DNA of 64,000 nt, taken from positions 124,001-188,000 of the forward strand of contig NZ_JBNJQR010000003.1 of assembly GCF_050113715.1 (NCBI RefSeq), written 5' to 3'. A program made the position numbers and the translations under genes. The DNA is from Brevibacillus_H ginsengisoli. Its GTDB lineage: Bacteria; Bacillota; Bacilli; Brevibacillales; Brevibacillaceae. This document shows, in pieces, positions 34,325 through 41,170 of this stretch; the first letter of the stretch is position 1, and each line of letters begins with the position of its first letter. Below the pieces are notes generated by a model. The model worked only from the letters and a program-made list of their open reading frames with translations. It had not been told where the DNA came from and ran no database searches.

Positions 34325-34885
34325 TTAGTCAGGGAAATCGCGTCTAGTTCTGGGGAGAAAGCCTGTCACAAGTAGGGTTCCGATCATGGTCAGTATGTAC
34401 AGATGATACGACATACTCATGAGGGTTCTTTGCGTATAAGGAGTTTTTCCTGCACCTAGCGCTTCCAAATCTTCCTTTGCTTCCGATAAAAGTGCTGTTC
34501 GAGAGCAAGAGGTCGTGACAAGTCCCTCTTGGACACGATTCATAGTGTTCTCATTGGCGTATACCAGATAGGTCGCCCCTTTTGTGAATGAGTATCCGCA
34601 ATCACCGCCACCGTCTCCCATACTGGTTGAGACTGCTACCTGTGAATAATTTACGCCTTTCCACGCATGGTTCACCTCAAACAATACCTGATAGCCCTTT
34701 GGTACTTGTGTAATTTCTTTAACGGTTCCTGTAAAGACAGCTTCTGAGTTCTGGAGCGCTTTAGATGGGGGAGGATGCGGTGCGCAGGAACAGGAAAAGA
34801 CAGGCGGTGAGAGGATGAGGAAAGCGGCTGTAAAGAATAACAAGGAAACAAAGATTTTGGAGAAGTGCTGATTGATCAAGGCCAT
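34325..34885 (-). CDS. Secreted or membrane-anchored protein with TIMP/netrin-like domain
   Basis: 186 residues. A signal peptide (FVSLLFFTAAFLILS) ends just before FSCSCAPHPPPS, where mature Cys-x-Cys resembles the N-terminus of tissue-inhibitor-of-metalloproteinase-like (NTR-fold) proteins. AVFTGTVKEI, TYLVYANE and VTTSCSRTALLSEA support that fold. A second hydrophobic segment near the C-terminus (HLYILTMIGTLLVTGFL) followed by Arg suggests a membrane anchor. Function is unknown; bacterial members are not proven protease inhibitors. Confidence 0.78.
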   Translation of the reverse strand: MALINQHFSKIFVSLLFFTAAFLILSPPVFSCSCAPHPPPSKALQNSEAVFTGTVKEITQVPKGYQVLFEVNHAWKGVNYSQVAVSTSMGDGGGDCGYSFTKGATYLVYANENTMNRVQEGLVTTSCSRTALLSEAKEDLEALGAGKTPYTQRTLMSMSYHLYILTMIGTLLVTGFLPRTRRDFPD

Positions 34886-35011
34886 TCACCGTCCTGTAGT
34901 TAACAAAATTCCCATTCTCACCAATCGACGAACTCCAAAAGTTATATGATGCAGTATATACCATAAATTACCATACAAAAAATATGATTTGTCAAGAAAA
35001 AGGAGAACTTC

Positions 35012-35485
35012 ATGAAAATTAGGAAAGCGGCCAGGCTTCTGGTATTAGACACCCAAAATCGTCTTCTTCTGTTCAAAATCAAAGACCCCTTCAATCCGGA
35101 GACGGGCGAATTTTGGGTCACTCCTGGTGGAGGTTTGGATGAGGGAGAAAGCTTTGAAGAAGCGGCCTTACGAGAACTGTGGGAAGAGACGGGTATACGT
35201 GACGTCCACATCGGTCCGTGGATTTGGACAAGGGAAGCCCAATTCCTATGGGAAGATGAGAGGATTCAGGCCCACGAACGATATTTTGTGGCACGAGTCA
35301 ATACCACAGAGGTTACACTAAAGAATTTCACGGCTTTGGAAAAAGAAAGCTATCGCGAGCACAAGTGGTGGAAGGTAGGGGAATTAGCCGTAACGAACGA
35401 CCTGATCATTCCCAACAAGCTAGCAGAGCTGTCCCTTCCGGTGATTACTGGTTCTCTTCCTGATGAACCACTAGACATTGCGTGA
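35012..35485 (+). CDS. NUDIX hydrolase
   Basis: 157 residues. The Nudix box is intact: GGGLDEGESFEEAALRE then LWEETGI (residues ~43-66), which binds Mg2+ and hydrolyses nucleoside-diphosphate-linked compounds. The substrate is not predictable. AAAAAGGAG lies 6 bases before the ATG. A short TGCACCAA/TTGGTGCA hairpin and then the first copy of the dispersed repeat follow. Confidence 0.92.
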   Translation: MKIRKAARLLVLDTQNRLLLFKIKDPFNPETGEFWVTPGGGLDEGESFEEAALRELWEETGIRDVHIGPWIWTREAQFLWEDERIQAHERYFVARVNTTEVTLKNFTALEKESYREHKWWKVGELAVTNDLIIPNKLAELSLPVITGSLPDEPLDIA

Positions 35486-35552
35486 AAAAAGAAAATGCAC
35501 CAAATCTTGGTGCACTTCAAGAAAAACGGCCAGTATTTATTTTAATATCGGA

Positions 35553-35830
35553 AAGTTTAATTGCTTTACAGTGGTAAAGTAATTAAACTTATCCTTTCGC
35601 GTAAGCCCACCAAGAAAAGACATCGTCCGCTTGCAGCCTCCTTGGAAGTGATACTTAGCGAAAGAACGGAGAAAGGGATAAGAGTCGTCACCCAACCCCT
35701 TTAGGGGCGCGAAGCGTTTGGCGACTCCCTTTCATAGTGAAAGAGCGGACTTTATTTCTTCCCTGCGAACTTTCACAGAGCGACGTTTCAGTCCCCCGAT
35801 GAGAGGGGAAAAGGGACGAAGTCTTTTCTT
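35553..35830 (+). repeat. Dispersed structured repeat, copy A
   Basis: About 278 bases, related to copies at 51332 and 56844. Paired parts: hairpin 35553-35590 (AAGTTTAATTGCTTTA / TAAAGTAATTAAACTT, loop CAGTGG); outer arms 35612-35628 and 35814-35830 (AAGAAAAGACATCGTCC / GGACGAAGTCTTTTCTT, one mismatch); inner arms GAAAGGG (35671) plus GAGTCG (35682) with CGACTC plus CCCTTTC (35722-35733); and CCCC/GGGG near 35697. The only non-Watson-Crick pair of the hairpin is G-U on the + strand, so the + strand is the likelier RNA. The copy fills the gap between the NUDIX gene and the opposite-strand DUF3870 gene and touches the latter's stop codon. Confidence 0.85.
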
Positions 35831-36143
35831 AATTCTGATGGGTAAATTGCTCGTATTGGCTATAGATATCTTTTACCGCTGCGATTAACGCATTGACGGC
35901 TCTGCCTCGGTAATACTGGTGCAAATCATGAATAATCTCATCCATATCCTCTTTTAGGCTGTGTCCACGCAGTAGATTTCCAACAAAATCACGCCCTTGT
36001 TGAGTTGCCAGCGTACAGGATGCCGTGAGAATCACACCGTATTTGGGTTCAATCTCAACAGTAATCGTTAATGTCTCATAGACGCTAGTGGCGGCCATTC
36101 CTTGAGGGAGTCTGGCATGTCCGGCAAAAAAATAAGTATTCAT
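35829..36143 (-). CDS. DUF3870 domain protein
   Basis: 104 residues. The sequence MNTYFFAGHARLPQGMAA, ITVEIEPKYGVILTASCTLAT, DFVGNLLRGHSL and YYRGRAVNALIAAVKDIY matches the small DUF3870 family, which is often found next to amino-acid or CoA-ester catabolic genes. Function unknown. I start at the ATG at 36143; the frame is open to 36344 but overlaps the acyl-CoA dehydrogenase gene and lacks family sequence. It lies 94 bases after that gene in the same direction, so it may be the third gene of the operon. Confidence 0.8.
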   Translation of the reverse strand: MNTYFFAGHARLPQGMAATSVYETLTITVEIEPKYGVILTASCTLATQQGRDFVGNLLRGHSLKEDMDEIIHDLHQYYRGRAVNALIAAVKDIYSQYEQFTHQN

Positions 36144-36237
36144 GTTTGCATAAGCCCCCATTTCGGCAAAAGAGTATAATCCAACAATACCGTAAAGGGG
36201 AGGAGATGAAAACAAGGAAGAGCAATAATTTACCAAA

Positions 36238-37431
36238 TTATTCGAACGGCCAGGAAGGAAGCATGTTGGAAATTGGTTTATCTGTACGGTATCCAAGCGC
36301 ATATTCCGCTTGCATAATCGTGTGGATTTCTCTTGTTCCTTCATAAATAACAGGTGCTTTCGCGTTGCGGAGGAAACGTTCTACAGGATATTCGCTGGAG
36401 TAGCCGTATGCCCCGTGAATTTGGACAGCGTCATTGGCTGCCTCGAATGCCGCGTCGCATGCAAACCATTTCGCCAATGAGGTTTCACGCGTATTGCGTT
36501 TTCCTTCATTTTTTAAGCAGCCTGAACGGAATACAAGTAAACGAGAGATATCCAAATTCGCAGCCATTTTGGCGATCATCTGTTGAACCAGTTGGTGTTT
36601 ACCGATCTCTTTGCCGAACGTATAGCGTTCGTGGCAGTATTGAATGCTCGCCTCAAGAGAAGCGTTGATTGTCCCGCAAGCGCCCGCCGCTACAGTAAAT
36701 CGGCCGTTATCTAAGGCTGCCATAGCGATGGCAAAGCCTTCTCCTTCTTTCCCCAAAAGGTTTTCGGCAGGGACGCGAACTTCGTCGAGGAAGACTTCGC
36801 CTGTATTGCCAGCTCGGATTCCCAGTTTTCCTTTGATTGCCTTGGTGCTGACGCCAGGGTAGGTTCGCTCGACGATGAAGCAGCTAATCCCTTTATGCTT
36901 GGCTTCCTTGTCAGTCTTGGCAAAAATCAGGAAGTGATCAGCGACGTCACATAGCGAGATCCAGGTCTTGGAACCATTCAGAATATACTCATCGCCCACT
37001 TTGCGAGCCGTTGTTTGCATGGCGGCAACATCGGAGCCAGCATTGGGTTCAGTTAAGCCAAAAGCGCCGATTTTATGACCTTGGGCTTGCGGGATCAGGT
37101 ATTTTTCTTTTTGAAACTCATTTCCCCATTGCAAGAGAGTCATACTGTTTAGCCCCGTATGAACGGATACGGCTGTTCGGAAAGATGTGTCCCCACGCTC
37201 CAACTCATCACACACAATGGCCAGCGTATTGTAATCCATGCCTGCACCGCCGTATTTCTCAGGAATGCAGACACCCATCAAGCCCAGATCGCTTAAAGAG
37301 GTAAGGATTCCTTTTTCAAAATGTCCTTTGGCATCCCACTCACCGATGTAAGGGATGATTTCTTTGTCTGTAAAGGAGCGTACCATCTTTCTCACTTCTG
37401 ATTGTTCGCGGGTTTCTTCAAAATTCATCAT
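36238..37431 (-). CDS. Acyl-CoA dehydrogenase, possibly glutaryl-CoA dehydrogenase
   Basis: 397 residues. FAD-dependent acyl-CoA dehydrogenase fold: FGLTEPNAGSDVAAM (~130), GKLGIRAGNTGEVFLDEV, QIHGAYGYSSEYPVERF and the catalytic Glu in VIYEGTREIH near the C-terminus. The segment DTSFRTAVSVHTGL keeps the Arg and Ser that in glutaryl-CoA dehydrogenases contact the distal carboxylate (established for human GCDH), which favours a glutaryl-CoA substrate. It is downstream of a CoA transferase with a 12-base gap; together they would convert glutarate to crotonyl-CoA. Substrate assignment is inference. Confidence 0.82.
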   Translation of the reverse strand: MMNFEETREQSEVRKMVRSFTDKEIIPYIGEWDAKGHFEKGILTSLSDLGLMGVCIPEKYGGAGMDYNTLAIVCDELERGDTSFRTAVSVHTGLNSMTLLQWGNEFQKEKYLIPQAQGHKIGAFGLTEPNAGSDVAAMQTTARKVGDEYILNGSKTWISLCDVADHFLIFAKTDKEAKHKGISCFIVERTYPGVSTKAIKGKLGIRAGNTGEVFLDEVRVPAENLLGKEGEGFAIAMAALDNGRFTVAAGACGTINASLEASIQYCHERYTFGKEIGKHQLVQQMIAKMAANLDISRLLVFRSGCLKNEGKRNTRETSLAKWFACDAAFEAANDAVQIHGAYGYSSEYPVERFLRNAKAPVIYEGTREIHTIMQAEYALGYRTDKPISNMLPSWPFE

Positions 37432-37443
37432 TGAATATACCTC

Positions 37444-38631
37444 CTAAATGGTTTGGTTTTCTTTTAATTCCTTAATTTGTTGGTGGCGGTAGCCGAGTTG
37501 AAGCAGAATTTCTTCGGTATGCTCGCCATGCAAGGGAGGGTGCCGTTTCATTTCTACCGGAGTTCTGGATAGTTTGAGCGGGCTGCCAACCAATGTGACC
37601 GTGTCTGCTGTCGGATGTGGAAGTGTCACAAGCATATCCCGAGCGGTTACCGTAGGATCGGTCAAAGCCTGTTGCAAGTTGTTAATCGGCCCGCAGGGTA
37701 TTGTCGCCTGTTGCAAGAGAGGTAGCCATTCTTTAGCTGGCTTGGTCTGTAACCTGCTGCTGATGATCTGCACCAGTTCTTCTCGGTGCTCCACTCGTTT
37801 TGGATTGGTGCGAAATCGATCATCTTCAGCCAGCAGAGGCAGTTCCAACAGATGCGCCAGATTGCCGAATTGCGAGTCGTTGCCAACCGCGATGACGATA
37901 CTCTGGTCTTGGGTAGGAAATACCTGATAGGGAACGATGTTGGGGTGCTGATTGCCAAGAGCGGAAGGAATTTTTCCCGTCACCAAATAATTGCTGGCTA
38001 CGTTCACTAGAGCGGACAATTGAGAATCAAATAGAGAAATATCCACATGCTGTCCAAGCCCTGAGTGATTGCGCTCCTGGATGGCGGCCAGAATACCAAT
38101 GGTGGTATAAAGCCCAGTAAGAACATCTGCGATGGCAACACCTACTTTTAGCGGGCCAGAGGATGGGCTGCCGGTAATGCTCATGAGACCTGACATCGCC
38201 TGAATAATGAAATCGTATCCGGGATGATCGCTATATGGCCCTGTTTGCCCAAATCCGCTGATGGAGGCCAGAATAATCCGGGGATTTATTGATTTTAAAA
38301 CCTCGTAGCCAAGCCCCATCTTGTCTAACGTTCCGGCTTTAAAATTCTGCACCACGACGTCCGAGCCAGGAAGCAAATCTTTAATAATGGATTGACCTGA
38401 CTTTGATTTCAAGTCGACGGTGATCGCCCGTTTATTCCGATTGGCGCATAGAAAATAAGCACTCTCTCCTCCTGTGTAAGGTGGCCCCCAGCTGCGGGTC
38501 TCGTCTTCAGCAAGCGGATGCTCCACTTTGATGACTTCTGCGCCCAGATCACCAAGAATCATGGTGCAGAAAGGCCCGGCCAAGACTCGGCTGAGATCCA
38601 GTACGGTGATCCCTTCTAATGCTTTAGCCAC
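37444..38631 (-). CDS. Family III (CaiB/BaiF) CoA transferase
   Basis: 395 residues. Transfers CoA between a dicarboxylate CoA thioester and a carboxylic acid. Family motifs: LEGITVLDLSRVLAGPF at the start, LGDLGAEVIKVE (~36), DDTRSWGPP-like EDETRSWGPPY, NRNKRAITVDL (~75) and the Asp region SISGFGQTGPYSDHPGYDFIIQAM (~135). The start is a GTG at 38631 behind AGGAGGG; the open frame to 38712 runs through a terminator-like hairpin and is rejected. Paired with the acyl-CoA dehydrogenase it suggests glutarate or another short dicarboxylate. Confidence 0.85.
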   Translation of the reverse strand: MAKALEGITVLDLSRVLAGPFCTMILGDLGAEVIKVEHPLAEDETRSWGPPYTGGESAYFLCANRNKRAITVDLKSKSGQSIIKDLLPGSDVVVQNFKAGTLDKMGLGYEVLKSINPRIILASISGFGQTGPYSDHPGYDFIIQAMSGLMSITGSPSSGPLKVGVAIADVLTGLYTTIGILAAIQERNHSGLGQHVDISLFDSQLSALVNVASNYLVTGKIPSALGNQHPNIVPYQVFPTQDQSIVIAVGNDSQFGNLAHLLELPLLAEDDRFRTNPKRVEHREELVQIISSRLQTKPAKEWLPLLQQATIPCGPINNLQQALTDPTVTARDMLVTLPHPTADTVTLVGSPLKLSRTPVEMKRHPPLHGEHTEEILLQLGYRHQQIKELKENQTI

Positions 38632-38660
38632 ACAATCCCTCCTAACTTTTAAGAAACGAT

Positions 38661-38785
38661 AAATAAAAAAGCCAGCTAAACCACATGAAAGAACATGAGG
38701 CTTATCTGGCATGCAACCCGCGAACAGTCTCCTGGCATGGAAGATCTAACGGGTATAGGCAGTCGATATGAACGTTGCGTTAGAA
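38661..38785 (-). promoter_or_regulatory. Structured leader with terminator upstream of the CoA transferase operon
   Basis: On the - strand the leader has CTAACG/CGTTAG arms, then ATCTTCCATGCCAGGAGAC...GGGTTGCATGCCAGAT (ATCT/AGAT and ATGC/GCAT pair), and then a terminator: GCCAGATAAGCC with TGGTTTAGCTGGC (38670-38710) followed by TTTTTTATT. The segment CATGCCAG occurs twice and could form alternative pairings, as in an attenuator. I do not recognise the class. CCAGGAGAC recalls one box of cobalamin riboswitches, but the other conserved boxes are missing. Confidence 0.55.
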
Positions 38786-38788
38786 GTA

Positions 38789-38817
38789 ATTTTTAACTGT
38801 TGATTGAAAATTGTCAA
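38789..38817 (-). promoter_or_regulatory. Possible SigA-type promoter of the CoA transferase operon
   Basis: On the - strand a perfect TTGACA (38817-38812) is followed 16-17 bases later by TAAAAA or AAAAAT, a poor -10. It would place the start just upstream of the structured leader. No -24/-12 element is seen on this strand here. Confidence 0.4.
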
Positions 38818-38839
38818 TAGTTTATTTTTTGCATAATCA

Positions 38840-38853
38840 ATTCATTGTTGCAT
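38840..38853 (+). promoter_or_regulatory. Predicted activator-binding site (UAS) of the polyamine regulon
   Basis: ATTCATTGTTGCAT fits the 14-bp imperfect palindrome (ATGCA-N4-TGCAT type) found upstream of the other sigma-54 promoters here. A further TTTTTTGCATAAT lies at 38825-38837. It is 51 bases upstream of the -24 element at 38904. Confidence 0.65.
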
Positions 38854-38903
38854 AACAACAAAATGAAACTCTTAAGGATTCCCCGAATTTCCTAGAGAAT
38901 CGA

Positions 38904-38920
38904 TTGGCATGGATATTGCT
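38904..38920 (+). promoter_or_regulatory. Sigma-54 (-24/-12) promoter of the DUF3055-like/chemoreceptor unit
   Basis: TTGGCATGGATATTGCT: GG and GC are separated by exactly 10 bases, matching the TTGGCAC-N5-TTGCT consensus. Transcription would begin near 38931, 30 bases before the 97-residue gene. Confidence 0.85.
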
Positions 38921-38960
38921 CCTCACTTTATGACAGACATTGACAAAGGGGCGAATAAAC

Positions 38961-39254
38961 ATGGAATTTGACTACTTGTATGACGAGATTGAGAGACCGT
39001 TTACCCGGTTCGTATCGTATGTGGCAAAGAAGAAACGGTATGATTTTGTGCTAATGTACACACAGCACTTTGAAGGAAAGTGCATGGTTATGTCTTTGCA
39101 AACGATGAGAATGGTGATGCTCTCCTCTGATGATATTCCCTTGGGAGAAACCTGGGTGAAACAATTGGATATTGCGGAAGAAGATAGAGAGATTGTGACA
39201 GATTTCTTTCGTATAGCACTCTCAGGCAGTCAGAAAGGTTTTGTACAATATTAA
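38961..39254 (+). CDS. Small cytosolic protein, DUF3055-like
   Basis: 97 residues, acidic, no membrane segment. FDYLYDEIERPFTRFVSYV, RYDFVLMYTQHFEGKCMVM and LQTMRMVMLSSDDI resemble the DUF3055 family of small Bacillales proteins; confidence in that name is moderate. The ATG at 38961 has AAAGGGGCG 8 bases upstream; the frame from 38940 would start before the transcript's ribosome site. It is the first gene after a sigma-54 promoter and precedes a chemoreceptor gene by 21 bases. Function unknown. Confidence 0.75.
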   Translation: MEFDYLYDEIERPFTRFVSYVAKKKRYDFVLMYTQHFEGKCMVMSLQTMRMVMLSSDDIPLGETWVKQLDIAEEDREIVTDFFRIALSGSQKGFVQY

Positions 39255-39275
39255 GTTTACGGGTGGGGAACGGTT

Positions 39276-41009
39276 TTGAGAACGATGGGCATCGCCAAAA
39301 AAATAATCATTTGTACAGCGATAATCCTCTTCCTGTTTACCATGGCTTATGGCTTTGTTAGCTTTAAGGGAATTCAAATGACTGTAGAACAAAGTGTGGG
39401 CAAAACAGCCATCTTACTGGCTCAAAATGTAGCCAAGCAATTGAATGTCAAGGACTACGAACAATTTCTGGAAAATCCGCAGGAAGGTGAACTTTACTGG
39501 AAGCTGCGCCAATCTCTCGACGAGTATAGGGTGACGTTGGGAGCGCTCTATGTTTACACACTGCAAGTTGACCAGGATCAGTTGAAAATCTTGATAGACG
39601 GCCAACCCAAAACTTCTCATGTAGCCTCGCCGATTGGGGAAGCAGTGACGTCTCCGACACGGGAGGAAGTAAGTCCAATACTTCAGGGAGGTACCATTAG
39701 CACGAGGATGATTGATGACCCGAAGTACGGACACTATCTCTCCGCTTTCGTTCCAATCCGCAACCAAGACGGCTCTGTCATCGGAATTCTGGGAATGGAT
39801 ATTGAAGCGAATCATGTCTATGCCGTAGGCAAACAAGTGATGATGGAACAGCTGCCACAATTGATCGCCATAACGGCTGTGCTTGTAACGATGGCCTTGA
39901 CCTTCCTCGTTCTATTTATCCGTCGAATGATTCAGCCGCTTCACCAACTGAAAGAGTCTGCGCAAAATATAGCGTCCGGTGATTTGAGAATGATCGTAAG
40001 ACGAGAAGCAGATCCTGCCTCTCAAGATGAAGTTGTGGCGTTGTCACAGGCTTTTCACCTGATGGTCGCTGATTTGCAGCATCTCATTAACCAAGTGAAA
40101 ATGACCTCTTCTGAAGTAGCCAAAGCCTCTGTGGAACTATCGGCAAGCGCAAGTGACCATACACAAGCGGCAATGGAGATTGCAAGTTCGACGGTTGAAT
40201 TGACCAAGGGAGCTGAGTCCCAGCTTGAGACGGTCGTTCAAGTAGCCAAGTGGATGGAGCAACAAAAAGTTGAAGCAAAGACGATGAGAGTCAAAGGTGA
40301 AGTGATGAGTGAACGAGCTACTGACGCGGTTCGAATCTCTCAAATCGGCAGGATGACGGTCGAGGATGTCGTTTCACAAATGAATGAACTCAGTGAGACA
40401 GTAGAAGAGACAGAGAAAAGAATCGCCAGTTTACATGAACACTCTAAGGAGATTGAAGCGATTGTTGGTTTTATCACCTATATCGCCAGTCAAACCAACC
40501 TTCTTGCTCTTAATGCCGCGATCGAATCCGCTCGTGCCGGAGAACATGGACACGGATTTGCGGTAGTAGCGGGAGAAGTGCGTAAATTGGCGGAACAAGC
40601 AGCAGCTTCAGCCAGCCAAATTGCCCAGCTTACCGAGGTCATTCAACGTGAATCGAGAAAAGCGGAAGAAATTATGCAGCAAGGAGCAATACAGGTTAAA
40701 CAAGGTCTGGACAAAACGAATCGAGTTCACCAAGTTTTCCAGCAGATTCAGGAGAATGTCATCATCTTTCAGGGAAAATCGCATGAAGTATCTACTACCC
40801 TGCAAGAATTAGAACAGAGTAGGTATCAGGTCGTAGAGGCGGTCAATGTAGTGGCCCAAGAGGCGGAGTTGGCAGCCAAGCTAAGTGGGCAGAACGCGGC
40901 TTCAACGGAAGAACAGTTTGCCTCTATGAGTGAAATCCAGGATTTTGCTCATTCCCTTGCCGAATTGGCTGAAGAGTTGGAAAACACCTTAACCAAGTTT
41001 CGTTTATGA
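39276..41009 (+). CDS. Methyl-accepting chemotaxis protein
   Basis: 577 residues. Order: TM1 (~9-28), a periplasmic-side Cache-like sensor (~30-190; includes GALYVYTLQVD and YLSAFVPIRNQDGSVIGILGMDIEA), TM2 (~195-217), HAMP (~218-270) and a cytoplasmic signalling domain with the hairpin tip YIASQTNLLALNAAIESARAGEHGHGFAVVAGEVRKLAEQAA. The start is a TTG at 39276 with GGTGGGG 6-8 bases upstream; an ATG at 39285 is too far from it. Because it shares a sigma-54 promoter with the polyamine locus, it may sense putrescine, GABA or a related compound (inference). Confidence 0.9.
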   Translation: MRTMGIAKKIIICTAIILFLFTMAYGFVSFKGIQMTVEQSVGKTAILLAQNVAKQLNVKDYEQFLENPQEGELYWKLRQSLDEYRVTLGALYVYTLQVDQDQLKILIDGQPKTSHVASPIGEAVTSPTREEVSPILQGGTISTRMIDDPKYGHYLSAFVPIRNQDGSVIGILGMDIEANHVYAVGKQVMMEQLPQLIAITAVLVTMALTFLVLFIRRMIQPLHQLKESAQNIASGDLRMIVRREADPASQDEVVALSQAFHLMVADLQHLINQVKMTSSEVAKASVELSASASDHTQAAMEIASSTVELTKGAESQLETVVQVAKWMEQQKVEAKTMRVKGEVMSERATDAVRISQIGRMTVEDVVSQMNELSETVEETEKRIASLHEHSKEIEAIVGFITYIASQTNLLALNAAIESARAGEHGHGFAVVAGEVRKLAEQAAASASQIAQLTEVIQRESRKAEEIMQQGAIQVKQGLDKTNRVHQVFQQIQENVIIFQGKSHEVSTTLQELEQSRYQVVEAVNVVAQEAELAAKLSGQNAASTEEQFASMSEIQDFAHSLAELAEELENTLTKFRL

Positions 41010-41011
41010 TC

Positions 41012-41025
41012 TATGCAAAAATGAA
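41012..41025 (+). promoter_or_regulatory. Predicted activator-binding site (UAS), aminoaldehyde dehydrogenase promoter
   Basis: ATGCAAAAATGAAT, the reverse complement of ATTCATTTTTGCAT, begins 2 bases after the chemoreceptor stop codon and 85 bases upstream of the -24 element at 41110. Confidence 0.65.
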
Positions 41026-41109
41026 TAATCTATTCGAATTTGAATAATAAGTATCAAAGGCAACAGTAGAGTTTACCTAATGATTGTCGAACGAATAACT
41101 ATTTTTGGG

Positions 41110-41127
41110 TTGGCATGAAGATTGCTT
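41110..41127 (+). promoter_or_regulatory. Sigma-54 promoter of the aminoaldehyde dehydrogenase-patA operon
   Basis: TTGGCATGAAGATTGCTT is a near-perfect -24/-12 element with GG-N10-GC spacing. The start point would be near 41137, about 34 bases before the ATG. Confidence 0.92.
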
Positions 41128-41170
41128 ATAACAAAAGTGAGATATTCCTAAGCGAAGGAGTGACAATTCA

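Noticed and set aside
38661..38785. A cobalamin riboswitch
   Set aside because: CCAGGAGAC resembles one conserved box, but the GGTGAAA-like and GCCACTG boxes in proper order are not found, and the downstream genes are not B12-related.
38632..38900. A sigma-54 promoter for the CoA transferase operon on the - strand
   Set aside because: No GG-N10-GC match was found on this strand in the gap; the element at 38904 points the other way.
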